Source: an uncultured Acidimicrobiales bacterium (GTDB lineage Bacteria; Actinomycetota; Acidimicrobiia; Acidimicrobiales; SZUA-35). From it: a stretch of 64,000 nucleotides of DNA. Shown here piece after piece: positions 26,519-35,006 of this stretch (its first letter is position 1; each line of letters starts with the position of its first letter). The stretch covers positions 57,479 to 121,478 of the forward strand of contig CAKZXA010000014.1 of assembly GCA_937922045.1 (NCBI GenBank). The letters run 5' to 3'. The position numbers and the translations under genes were made by a program. The notes beneath the pieces were generated by a model that saw only the letters and a list, made by a program, of their open reading frames with translations, had not been told where the DNA came from and searched no databases.

Positions 26519-27511
26519 ATGAGCCTTCAACGCCATACCTGGGCCGCACGACGAGCCGTCGGCCCATTCGCTTTGCTCCTAGCGTGCGGCCTAGCTCTGA
26601 CCAGCTGTTACAAGCTCGAAACGGCGATAGCCATCGAAGACGATGGCTCGGGAACGATGGCCTACGTGCTCGCTCTCGATACCGACGCCATTCTCAGCTT
26701 CGGTGCGTTGGCCGATGATCCCACCGCGGCTGTCGACCGTGATGAACTCTGCGAGGACTTTGAGGCCGAATCGACCAACGACGGCGATGTTCCCCTTGGC
26801 GTTGAGGTCGAGCCCTACGAGGACGGTAGCTACTGCGGTGTGCGCGTTTCGGCAGAGATCGGTGCTTCCGATGACCCGGGAGCGGTCTTTAGCGAACTGC
26901 TTTCCGATGAAGCGGGTGAGAGCGGTGAGCTGATCCTGCGTCGCAACGAGTTGGGCGGATGGGATTTCTCCTACGCTGGCATCGCGGCAATGATCGAGGA
27001 CAACGACGCCTCGCTTCCGCTCGAGGATGGGGATGGCGAGGGGGAGATGGAAGCCTTCGCCGACATTTTCATGCAGGCAATCGTCATCTCCTATGAGGTT
27101 TCTCTCCCTGGATCCCCCGTCGAAGATAGGAGCGATGCCACCGCGATCAGCGCAGATGGTGGTTCGTCTACGTTCTCCTGGGACGTTGACATCGCCAACA
27201 TTCCCGACATGATCACCGCTTCGACGATGGCGCCGGTTGCCGAGACCGCCGTGACGCCGACGACTATCGTCGAGCAAGGCGATATCAAGCAAGGTGACAT
27301 CGAGCAAGGTGATATCGCCGACGCATCAGGGCCGGTCGAAACAACCGTGACAAGCGCAGCGGATTCCCAGCCTGAAGATCTTGCCTTTGCTGAGGAGCAG
27401 GCCGGCAATACCGGCCTACTCCTGGGGCTGGGCGCCCTGATGTTGGTTCTGGCTGGCGGTGGTTGGCTGATGATCAACCGGGCCGACTCGCAGGCTGGCG
27501 ATCACTCCTAG
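26519..27511 (+). CDS. LppM-like lipoprotein with C-terminal TM anchor
   Basis: 330 residues. Signal peptide with lipobox: PFALLLACGLALTSCYKLET (Cys at about residue 30). The mature start, YKLETAIAIEDDGSGTMAYVLALD, matches the LppM domain (DUF3153 type: lipidated Cys, then a beta sheet with D-G-S/T-G). The middle is strongly acidic, followed by a Thr/Gln linker with three QGDI repeats and a membrane helix near the C-terminus (GLLLGLGALMLVLAGGGWLMI). In mycobacteria LppM affects envelope lipids; the role here is unknown. Confidence 0.8.
   Translation: MSLQRHTWAARRAVGPFALLLACGLALTSCYKLETAIAIEDDGSGTMAYVLALDTDAILSFGALADDPTAAVDRDELCEDFEAESTNDGDVPLGVEVEPYEDGSYCGVRVSAEIGASDDPGAVFSELLSDEAGESGELILRRNELGGWDFSYAGIAAMIEDNDASLPLEDGDGEGEMEAFADIFMQAIVISYEVSLPGSPVEDRSDATAISADGGSSTFSWDVDIANIPDMITASTMAPVAETAVTPTTIVEQGDIKQGDIEQGDIADASGPVETTVTSAADSQPEDLAFAEEQAGNTGLLLGLGALMLVLAGGGWLMINRADSQAGDHS
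27272..27316 (+). repeat. In-frame 15-bp triplicate coding EQGDI/KQGDI/EQGDI
   Basis: Three consecutive 15-bp units inside the lipoprotein gene, differing at three positions, encode E-Q-G-D-I, K-Q-G-D-I, E-Q-G-D-I in the linker between the LppM domain and the C-terminal helix. Confidence 0.85.
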
Positions 27512-27541
27512 CGAGGCCTGTACGTCGAATCGCTCCTGCGA

Positions 27542-28573
27542 CTAGTCCTCGGCGAGGACGATGCGACCCGACCCACCCGTAGCGTTGCCAATATGGGCTG
27601 CCTGGTGGCCTTCCTCAGCCAGTGAGGCAAGCGTCGCATCGAGGTGTTCGGGGTCGACGCCGAACACGAGCCCACCTGATGTCTGGGCGTCGGCCAGAAT
27701 CAGAGCGGAGATACCCTCGACGTCACCGTCGATGCGATCGACCATCGATGCCAGGTTGCGTCGAGTTCCTCCCGGCACGATGCCGCCATCGGCCAGGGCA
27801 CGGATGCCGTCAAAAGTCGGTACGGCGGCCACGTTGAGCGTGACGTCAACCCCCGACTCGACCGCAGCCCGCCCGAGGTGACCGAGAAGTCCGAAGCCTG
27901 TGACGTCGGTGCCTCCGGTGGCCCCGGAACCGACGGCGATCGTGGCGGCCCGATCGTTCAGCTTGGTCATCGAAGCGACGACTTGGGTGACCAACTCGTC
28001 GTCGGCCTCACCCCGCTTGATGGCGGTGGCGGCGATGCCGGTGCCGAGAGGTTTCGTGAGGATGAGTTCTTGCCCCTGGCGTATACCTCGATTGGTGATC
28101 ATCCGATCGGGGTGCACCTCGCCGATGACGGCCAGCCCAAACTTGGGGGCAGGATCATCGATGGTGTGGCCACCAGCGATGATGAAGCCACCCTCGGACG
28201 CCACCTCGGACGCTCCGGCCAGAACCTGGCCGAGCAGCTCGTTCGACAGCTCTTCGGTGTTCCAGGCCACAAGGTTGAGGGCTAGGAGTGGCCGACCACC
28301 CATGGCGTAGACGTCTGAAACTGCGTTGGCCGCAGCTATGCGTCCCCAGGTTTTGGCGTCGTCGACGATCGGGGTGATGAAGTCGGCGGTAAAGACGAGA
28401 GCGCGGTCGTCGTCGAGCCGCCAGACGGCAGCATCGTCGCCGCTGGAGGCGTCAACAAGGAGACGCTCGTCGTTCGATGGGTTTAGGTGGCGCAGAACCT
28501 GCGCCAGCTCGTCCGGGCCGAGCTTGGCCGCTCAACCAGCGCCATGGCTGAACTCGGTCAGTCGTCGTGTCAT
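27542..28573 (-). CDS. selD: Selenide, water dikinase, selenoprotein with in-frame UGA (Sec14)
   Basis: A continuous SelD of 343 residues if TGA 28532-28534 is read as selenocysteine. ATG 28573 opens MTRRLTEFSHGAG, then U, then AAKLGPDELAQVL. In SelD the residue after H-G-A-G is the catalytic Cys or Sec. The remainder is full length: SSGDDAAVWRLDDD, VFTADFITPIVDD, GRIAAANAVSDVYAMGGRPLLALNLVAWN, GGHTIDDPAPKFGLAV, GSGATGGTDVTGFGLLGHLG. It makes selenophosphate from selenide and ATP. The gene ends in TAG. Started after the TGA, it would lack the ATP-binding glycine loop and catalytic residues. Confidence 0.93.
28501..28531 (-). promoter_or_regulatory. SECIS-like hairpin after the selD UGA
   Basis: Immediately after the UGA, 31 nt fold into a stem-loop: GCG/CGC, CCA/TGG and GCTCG/CGAGC paired, with single-base bulges G28528 and A28524 and apical loop GCCCGGA. 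Bacterial SECIS elements are stem-loops just 3' of UGA inside the coding region, with a G at the start of the loop. The loop begins 13 nt after the UGA, slightly closer than in E. coli fdhF. Confidence 0.6.
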
Positions 28574-28698
28574 GGTGGGCCTCCTTCCGATGTCTGTTGC
28601 GACCGTCTGGATCAGGTCGCTCCGTTTGGCATGCTACTCGGCCTAGCAGGCTCTTTCAGTGCCGCATCTCGTTCGCCGGAGAAGTTCTCTATGATCTA

Positions 28699-30747
28699 AT
28701 GACGATGATGGGTCTAGAGACGACAGCTCAGGTGGCGCGCCTTCTGACCCGCCTGCCCTGGTTCGGGCCCCGTCTGCTCTTTCGCGCCGAACGCCGCTTC
28801 TCGTTCCTATCTGTCGATGGCTGGGAGTCTTTGATCGAGGCCATCACCGATGCTCACCCCGATGTCGTGAGCCTCGACGTTTTTGATACCTGTATCGTGC
28901 GTCGGCTCGCCGGCGATCAGCCGATCGAGAATGCTATAGACCACCGAGTTCGAGTGGCCGACGGGACGTCCTCCGGCAGCCGGGCAGCCGTAGCCGATGC
29001 GTTGGAGCGCGAGCTTTGTCGCGCCGTGCCTGGAGCAGTCGAGGCGCTTCGTCGTGTTCGAAAGATCACGCCCAATGTTGTCTTCTTGTCCGACACCGAT
29101 CGTTCCTCAGCGCTGCTCGTCGAGATTCTTCGCTCGCAAGGCTTGTTCGTCGACGGTGATCGGCTCGTCGCCTCCTGTGAAACCGGGACCACCAAGGCCC
29201 GCGGCGATCTCTTTCTCCATGAGGATTATCGACAGGCGCTCGATGAGGTCGCCGCGAAGAATGGGTCGGTCGGCACGGGGGGAGTGGGCGTTTGGCACGT
29301 TGGGAACCACATCTGGTCGGACGGGGTCATGGCCATCAAGGCTGGCCTTACCGGCGTGGTCTTTGCCGAAGCCGAGCCAAATCGTTATGAAGAGACGATG
29401 GGGCGCCGGCCGAGCAGTGCTGGTGCGGCGTTGGCCGCGGCTGCTCGCACGGCTCGCCTGACGTTGGAAACTCAAGGTTCAGAAGGACTCCTCGATGGCC
29501 GCGATGCGGAGGCTCGCAAGGTCGGTGCCAGTGTTGGCGGCCCGGCTCTGACCGCTTTTGTTCTCTGGGTGGCCGAGCGGTGTCGGGCTCAGAACCTCGG
29601 TGATGTCGTCTTTCTTGCCCGAGATGGGGAACTGCCGCTGGAGTTGGCAAAAACCATCCCTGCTGACCATTGGCAGGGCCGTTCACTGCACTATCTCCAT
29701 TGCTCTCGGTTGACATGGTCGTTGGCCGCAGCGTCAGCGGTCGGCGTCGACGAGTGGATCGCTGTCGGCTGCGACGAGGAAACCGCCTTCCTGCTCAACC
29801 GGCGCCACCTGATCCCGCTCTCGGCTCTGGTCGATCGTGTCGGCCTGACGGTCGAGGATTTCGGCACAACCGTCACCGGCCACGCCGAGCTGGCAGCTCT
29901 CGACTTCAGCAAGCCCTTGCCTGTGGGATCGGCTCATCTTTGGTCGAGTTTGTTGGCCGACCCTGAGGTGAGGCGCTGTGTAAGCGAACGCTCGAACCAA
30001 CGTCGAGACTTGATACTCGACTACCTGCGCGCCGACGGTTTCCCAACGGGACCTATCGCACTGGTCGATGTTGGGTGGCGGGGCCGGTTGGCGTGGCAGG
30101 TGTCGGCTGTGTTGCGAAATCTGGTTGAGGTCGAACCGATTCACCTTCACTTTGGCGGCGACAAGGTTCACGCCGATGTCGACGCCGCTATCCCCATCGA
30201 AAGGTTCGCCTTCGATGGGTACCAGCCGCCGAAGCCGGTGACAGCTCCCGTCTCATGCGTCGAGACCTTGACCGCTTCGGGCAAGGCGCGTGTGGTTGAG
30301 TACCGCCGAGCTGTAGACGGTTCAGTCAAGCTCGTGTTCGGACGGGCCCACAGCGAGGTGACCGATGGTGATCGGGTCGAACTTTGGGCGGGCGCACTGG
30401 CCATGGCGTCTGGCGTGCCATCGAGGGCCGAGCTGGAATCCTGGGGGATCTCACCGACGGCGCTCGACGCTGAGGTGCGTGACCTTCTCGGTCAGTGGTG
30501 GAATACGCCAACCCCAGCTGAGGCTCGTGCCCTGGCTGCTCTGATGTTCGAGCATGACGAAGCCGGGACCAGATTCCGTCCCCTTGTGGCCCCCTACGGC
30601 CTTGGTGAGTTGGTTCGAAGCGAGCGAGAACCACGGCAATGGGCACAGGGGTCAGAAGCGGTGACACCCCAACCGATGCGAGCCATCATCGGCCCGTTGC
30701 GGTTCGCTCGGTCGGCATTTCGTCGGGTTGCCTCACCTCGTCTTTAA
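28699..30747 (+). CDS. COG5610-like HAD-superfamily protein
   Basis: About 682 residues from ATG 28699 (ATG 28705 and 28708 also possible), with GGAGAAG upstream. The N-terminal part has HAD motif I in VVSLDVFDTCIVRRL, motif II VVFLSDTDRSS and a motif III/IV region GVGVWHVGNHIWSDGVMAIKAGL. The rest is a large second domain (VFLARDGELPLELAKTI, IALVDVGWRGRLAWQV) of unknown fold. Relatives are often found in polysaccharide gene clusters, but no glycosyltransferase is beside it here. Divergent from selD, 125 bp apart. Confidence 0.72.
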   Translation: MTMMGLETTAQVARLLTRLPWFGPRLLFRAERRFSFLSVDGWESLIEAITDAHPDVVSLDVFDTCIVRRLAGDQPIENAIDHRVRVADGTSSGSRAAVADALERELCRAVPGAVEALRRVRKITPNVVFLSDTDRSSALLVEILRSQGLFVDGDRLVASCETGTTKARGDLFLHEDYRQALDEVAAKNGSVGTGGVGVWHVGNHIWSDGVMAIKAGLTGVVFAEAEPNRYEETMGRRPSSAGAALAAAARTARLTLETQGSEGLLDGRDAEARKVGASVGGPALTAFVLWVAERCRAQNLGDVVFLARDGELPLELAKTIPADHWQGRSLHYLHCSRLTWSLAAASAVGVDEWIAVGCDEETAFLLNRRHLIPLSALVDRVGLTVEDFGTTVTGHAELAALDFSKPLPVGSAHLWSSLLADPEVRRCVSERSNQRRDLILDYLRADGFPTGPIALVDVGWRGRLAWQVSAVLRNLVEVEPIHLHFGGDKVHADVDAAIPIERFAFDGYQPPKPVTAPVSCVETLTASGKARVVEYRRAVDGSVKLVFGRAHSEVTDGDRVELWAGALAMASGVPSRAELESWGISPTALDAEVRDLLGQWWNTPTPAEARALAALMFEHDEAGTRFRPLVAPYGLGELVRSEREPRQWAQGSEAVTPQPMRAIIGPLRFARSAFRRVASPRL

Positions 30748-30807
30748 TCAGGCTGGCTGATGCAAAAGATAACGAATGTGTGACATCGGGGGTCCATCTG
30801 GCCTACC

Positions 30808-31482
30808 ATGACGGTCATGGTGGAAGTGATAGCCATTCCAAAGGTTGGTCAACGACGCTTGGAGGGGGTGGGGGTCGATATCGGGCGTTATGCGATACCG
30901 GTCGCCGTAGCCGTCCTGTTCGTTGTCTCATCCTTATTGTTCGCCCAGCGTCTCGATCTGCTCCGAACCTGGAGCGATACGTATGCCGCTGCAGGTGAGT
31001 TCAATGTCGAGTCCTGCGAGTTGTCTGATGGTTTTGGCGCCGATCAATGGGCCTGCCAAGGAAGCCTTCAGATGCTGACGCTGACGGCCAATGGTGACGC
31101 AGTGAGCCAGCAGAGTTCGTTGATCGCCTCCGAGGGTGCCTACGTGTCGGCGAAGCCGGTCGTCGGTTCAACAGTTCCGGTGTTCTTTAACACCGCTGAC
31201 TCAGCCACGGTCTACCCCGATACCGATCGCATAGCGGAGGTGGCGCGACTTTACTTGTCCTTGCTGCCTCGATTGTTCTTCGCTATCGGAGCGCTTGTCT
31301 GGTTGGTCGGTTGGTACGTGACCACGGTCAACGAGGGCCAGGGTGTGCGGCGTAGTCGTTGGTTCCCGCAACGTTTCTCCTGGCGAACGCAGGGGGTCAA
31401 GTGGCTGGCTGCTGGCGTTGGCGTCGTCGTCCTTAACTACGTCGTCGTTCACAAACTGGTTGGCTCGTTAGGGATCATCTAG
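30808..31482 (+). CDS. Hypothetical membrane protein with extracytoplasmic loop
   Basis: 224 residues. One helix at about 28-46 (YAIPVAVAVLFVVSSLLFA), a polar loop of about 100 residues with two Cys (ESCELSDGFGADQWACQG) that likely form a disulfide, then two C-terminal helices (LLPRLFFAIGALVWLVGWYV and WLAAGVGVVVLNYVVVHKLV). No family recognised. Its stop shares a CTAG with the convergent fur gene. Confidence 0.7.
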   Translation: MTVMVEVIAIPKVGQRRLEGVGVDIGRYAIPVAVAVLFVVSSLLFAQRLDLLRTWSDTYAAAGEFNVESCELSDGFGADQWACQGSLQMLTLTANGDAVSQQSSLIASEGAYVSAKPVVGSTVPVFFNTADSATVYPDTDRIAEVARLYLSLLPRLFFAIGALVWLVGWYVTTVNEGQGVRRSRWFPQRFSWRTQGVKWLAAGVGVVVLNYVVVHKLVGSLGII

Positions 31483-31958
31483 GAGCGATTGTGCGTGCCC
31501 GCTTCGGCGGTTGCGCACCTTCGACAGCGGCCGATCAGGTCGAGCCGGTGATGATCGCCGACAAAGCCCTGTTGGTCTGCTGCTTCCTTTAGCGCTACCT
31601 CAAGTCCGTGCTCCAGGGTTGGGGCCAGCGTTACATCGACGATCAGGCCACAGCCGCTACACACCAGATGGTGGTGGTGGTGGCCAGTGATGTCTTCGTT
31701 CAGTTCGAAACGGGCATGGTCATCGGAGGTGACGATGCGATGCACGACGCCAGCCTCTTCGAGTATCACGAGGTTGCGATAGGTCGAACTCTGCGCAAGC
31801 CCCGAGGCCGACAACAGTATCTCGCCGATGGTCGCAGGGCCGGGTGACTGATCTAGCGCATCGACGATCTGGCGACGGTTAGCGGTGTAGCGCTGGCTGG
31901 AGGCCACGAGTTTGGTCGCCGCGTTGCGATGAATTTCGGTTGTTGTCGAGCGGGTCAC
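31479..31958 (-). CDS. Fur family transcriptional regulator
   Basis: 159 residues from GTG 31958. Winged helix: RYTANRRQIVDALDQSPGPATIGEILLSASGLAQSSTYRNLVILEEAGVVHRI. Metal-binding dimerisation domain: HARFELNEDITGHHHHHLVCSGCGLIVDV, and the C-terminal CRRC completing the four-cysteine structural zinc site. Which metal it senses cannot be told. It is distinct from the second Fur-family gene at 58.6-59.1 kb. Single gene, divergent from the Bax-inhibitor-1 gene. Confidence 0.93.
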   Translation of the reverse strand: MTRSTTTEIHRNAATKLVASSQRYTANRRQIVDALDQSPGPATIGEILLSASGLAQSSTYRNLVILEEAGVVHRIVTSDDHARFELNEDITGHHHHHLVCSGCGLIVDVTLAPTLEHGLEVALKEAADQQGFVGDHHRLDLIGRCRRCATAEAGTHNRS

Positions 31959-32028
31959 GCCTTTCAGCGTAGCGGCTGATCCGTGGTTGAGAAAAGGTGA
32001 GAATCAACGGACGGTATTCGATTGCGGT

Positions 32029-32051
32029 TTTGTGTAGTTGAGCGACACAAA
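32029..32051. promoter_or_regulatory. Inverted repeat TTTGTGT-N9-ACACAAA (possible operator)
   Basis: A perfect 7-bp dyad with a 9-bp spacer, in the 219-bp space between fur (starts 31958, minus) and the Bax-inhibitor-1 gene (starts 32178, plus). It is A/T-richer than its surroundings. Position and symmetry suggest a regulator binding site; the regulator is not known. Confidence 0.4.
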
Positions 32052-32177
32052 GAGCTCGGTTTAGGGCGAACAGCGGGCTTTGAGGTACGAACAGACGTGC
32101 CGAGGATCTAGACTTGTGGGCAAGGCAACCCGTCCGGGTAGGCCGACGAGAAGTTCCCAGCAAAGTGAGGCCAGGGC

Positions 32178-32903
32178 GTGACGAAGCAAGACATTCCATT
32201 CCGACCAGCGACGATGACACCGGTAATCGACGGCGGCGTTGACGAACGCGCCGCCTTTCTGGTCAAGGTCTACCAGCATGTGGCGCTCGCAATCTTGGCC
32301 TTTATCGGCTTCGAGGCAGCGCTGTTTGTCACCGGGATAGCCGAGCGCATGTTCGACTTCTTCTTCGGGGGCGGTGGATTCGCTTGGCTGTTGTTGCTCG
32401 GCGGTGTCTCACTGATCTCCAATTTCGCTGCCCGATCAGCTAACCGTCTCGGTGATATTAAGGCCCAGTACACAGCACTGTTCGTGATGGCAGCAGGCCA
32501 GGCGCTTCTCTTCGCCCCCTTCCTTTATTATGTGCTCGTGCACCAGGGGGCCACCGGCGATGTGGTCGCCGCCGCCATTATCAGCTTGCTCGGCTTCGCC
32601 GCTCTCACGGGCGTTGCCTTTGTGACGCGCCGCGATCTGTCGTTCTTGCGCCCAATTGTTATGTGGGGTGGCATCGCTGCTATCGGGCTTATCATCGCTG
32701 CCGTCGTCTTCGGCTTCACCCTCGGCCCGATCTTCTCGGTCGCCATGGTTGCGCTGATGGGCGCATCGATCCTCTACCAGACCCAGAACATCATCCGGCG
32801 CTATCCGGAGTGGGCTTACGTGGCGGCCGCTGTGGGCCTGTTCTCGTCGCTGATGACCATGTTCTGGTACGTGTTGCGACTCGTCAATCAGATGCGTCGC
32901 TAG
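32178..32903 (+). CDS. Bax inhibitor-1/YccA family membrane protein
   Basis: 241 residues from GTG 32178, seven predicted TM helices. Typical features: AAFLVKVYQHVALAILAFIGFEAAL at the start, a GD-x-x-A-A-A segment after FAPFLYYVLVHQGATG, GFAALTGVAFVTRRDLSFL, and a final helix pair with SSLMTMFWYVLRLV. The BI-1 family comprises pH-sensitive calcium-leak channels in some bacteria. A possible -10 element TAGACT lies about 70 bp upstream. Confidence 0.88.
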   Translation: MTKQDIPFRPATMTPVIDGGVDERAAFLVKVYQHVALAILAFIGFEAALFVTGIAERMFDFFFGGGGFAWLLLLGGVSLISNFAARSANRLGDIKAQYTALFVMAAGQALLFAPFLYYVLVHQGATGDVVAAAIISLLGFAALTGVAFVTRRDLSFLRPIVMWGGIAAIGLIIAAVVFGFTLGPIFSVAMVALMGASILYQTQNIIRRYPEWAYVAAAVGLFSSLMTMFWYVLRLVNQMRR

Positions 32904-32922
32904 GTCGTCGCTAGGTCATTGT

Positions 32923-32960
32923 CGGCCCGGGTCAACAGGTAGGTCTGTCGGCCCGGGCCG
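32923..32960 (+). terminator. GC-rich hairpin after the Bax-inhibitor-1 gene
   Basis: CGGCCCGGG (32923-32931) pairs with CCCGGGCCG (32952-32960) around a 20-nt loop, 19 nt after the stop codon. There is no U-run, so it is either a weak terminator or an mRNA-stabilising hairpin. Confidence 0.45.
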
Positions 32961-33102
32961 AAGTATTGCAAATTTGTATCAGTCGAGCTACGCTGACCAA
33001 GGGCCACGCTAGGTGGTTCTACCTGGAAGGGTTACCTCAACTCATCACATCGGATTGGTTGAGAATCTTTACGGGCGCAATGGCGGGTAATTCCCCGAAA
33101 GG

Positions 33103-34746
33103 GTGCACAGCGTGCGAGATCACAGTGGTATTCGGCGTGTCTTGGCTGATGAAAACGCGGGTTCGAAAGATCCACGGACACGTGTCGGCGACACCGAATC
33201 GGATGCGTTTGAGGCCGAGTTCAAGTCGGTTAGTCGAACGGCGCGAGGCCTATTCAAGCTGGTCCTCGGGGTTTTACTCATCGGCTGCCTCGGGCTTGGG
33301 GCTCTTTGGCTGCAATCGCCAGGCGATGCAACGATCGATACGGCTGCGCCCGATCCTGCCGGTCCGGGGAGAGGCTCCGGTTCAAGCCCGGGAGGCTCTA
33401 AGGGCAAGGACAAGACGCCGACTACCGATGTCGACGATCGGGCCAAAGAACCCCGCGGCCTAGCCAAGGGAAAGAACAAACGACTACTCACCGTGACGAG
33501 CATCACCGATGGTTCAACGGATGATGACTCCAAAGACGACCAAGATGACAGCGACACGACGACTTCCGCCTCAACGTCGTCGCAAAGCACATCGACGACC
33601 GATGGGCCTGTCGAGACCACCACGAGGTCTGGCTCCTCCACCTCGCGCCAGGGGTCTACGACGTCCTCCTCGGATCGTGGTACCACCACGCATCACCCGA
33701 CGACTCGGGTAACCAGCACGTCGGATACGAAGTCCAGGAAGCGGTCGAAGAGGCAAAACACGACCTCTACCACCGGTAGGACGGCAACGACCGAGAAGAC
33801 CACCACGACGAACCGGCCGACGACGACCAACAAGACCGCAACGACGAAGAGAACCACAACGACGTATCGGGCCACCACAGAGCGACAGACGACGAGGCCG
33901 CCGGTGACAACGGCCCGGACGACCACGACGACGAGGCCAACCACGACCAGTCGCCCCCCGACAACAGCTCAACCAACGACTCAGCCCCCGACGACAAGCG
34001 GTTCGAACAGCGGTGCGCTGCTCTTTCAGGAGAACTTTGATTCGCTGAACACCTCGCGCTGGAAGGTTGAGCACTCCGCCTATGGCGGCATCAACGGCGA
34101 GGTGCAGTGCTACCAGCCAAACAATGTCTGGGTCTCCGGTGGCAAACTCGTGCTGCGAGCTAAGAAGGAGTCCTACGACTGTCCCCGAGCTGGCCGAAAG
34201 AGCTACACGTCGGGCATGGTTCGTCTTCAAGACGTCGAGTTCAAGCCGGGACAGGCGGTCGAGTTCCGAGTCAAGCTAAACCCCGGCAACCGCGACACGC
34301 AAGCTGGCCTCTTCCCCGCGGTCTGGTCCTCGAGCTGGTCGTCGGGCGGCTGGCCCAAGGGTGGCGAGGTCGACTACCTCGAGGTCATGACCGTTGAGGA
34401 CCCGAAACGCGCCATGTTCAGCATGCACTACCAGGGCAAAGGTGGGGGCCACGAGCTCAAGAACAAGGGCGCCTACCTGGGCGAATACTTCAGCGATTCG
34501 TGGCACACGATTCGCTTCGAGTACGGCTACAACGGGCGGCTTCGCTGGTTGATGGATGGTAAGGAGACGTTCGTGGTCGATCATGCCGCGACCTCCCAGG
34601 GCTACCCTGCGCCGTTCGATCAAACCATCCGTGAGATCAAGATCAACCTGGCTTTGGGCGGCCACCCCGGCCCCCTAAACGACGCTGCGCTCGGCAGCTC
34701 GGGCGCCACCTTCGAGGTTGACTACCTCCGCATCTACAAGCTGTAG
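33103..34746 (+). CDS. Secreted or membrane-anchored GH16 glycoside hydrolase with Ser/Thr-rich stalk
   Basis: 547 residues from GTG 33103. After about 45 cytoplasmic residues comes one helix (LFKLVLGVLLIGCLGLGALWL), then a 230-residue low-complexity stalk very rich in Thr, Ser, Arg and Pro. The C-terminal 240 residues are a GH16 domain: LFQENFDSLNTSRWKVEHS, and the catalytic E-x-D-x-x-E in KGGEVDYLEVM (nucleophile first Glu, acid/base second). GH16 enzymes cleave beta-1,3/1,4-glucans, agar or carrageenan; the motif without an extra Met suggests laminarinase/lichenase types. The stalk probably projects the enzyme beyond the wall. Confidence 0.9.
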   Translation: MHSVRDHSGIRRVLADENAGSKDPRTRVGDTESDAFEAEFKSVSRTARGLFKLVLGVLLIGCLGLGALWLQSPGDATIDTAAPDPAGPGRGSGSSPGGSKGKDKTPTTDVDDRAKEPRGLAKGKNKRLLTVTSITDGSTDDDSKDDQDDSDTTTSASTSSQSTSTTDGPVETTTRSGSSTSRQGSTTSSSDRGTTTHHPTTRVTSTSDTKSRKRSKRQNTTSTTGRTATTEKTTTTNRPTTTNKTATTKRTTTTYRATTERQTTRPPVTTARTTTTTRPTTTSRPPTTAQPTTQPPTTSGSNSGALLFQENFDSLNTSRWKVEHSAYGGINGEVQCYQPNNVWVSGGKLVLRAKKESYDCPRAGRKSYTSGMVRLQDVEFKPGQAVEFRVKLNPGNRDTQAGLFPAVWSSSWSSGGWPKGGEVDYLEVMTVEDPKRAMFSMHYQGKGGGHELKNKGAYLGEYFSDSWHTIRFEYGYNGRLRWLMDGKETFVVDHAATSQGYPAPFDQTIREIKINLALGGHPGPLNDAALGSSGATFEVDYLRIYKL

Positions 34747-35006
34747 CCGACCGGCGAGCGCCGCCCTACAGCTACATGCTTCACCATTGATCACCCTGCC
34801 TGCGGCGTTGGCTGAGCTATGCTTAGTCGCGTCGTAGGGGGCAATCGGAAATGACAGGCATGTGGCGATGTGCGTAGCGATGCAGGCCTATTCGAGCCCA
34901 GCGCTGCCGCTTGGGGCTGATTCGATCTCGTCATCCACGCTGCTTTCGCGACATTTGTCCACTCTCGACCGTCGAGAAAGACAGAAGCTATCCGTGGGAG
35001 TTGTAG

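Noticed and set aside
33500..34000. Repetitive ACGACN-rich stretch as a possible CRISPR or satellite
   Set aside because: The period is codon-based and the sequence encodes the Thr/Ser stalk of the GH16 protein; no conserved repeat-spacer structure.
34747..35006. 260-bp region before the OmpA gene as a possible riboswitch
   Set aside because: No recognisable conserved core of a c-di-AMP, c-di-GMP or other riboswitch was found; probably only a promoter.
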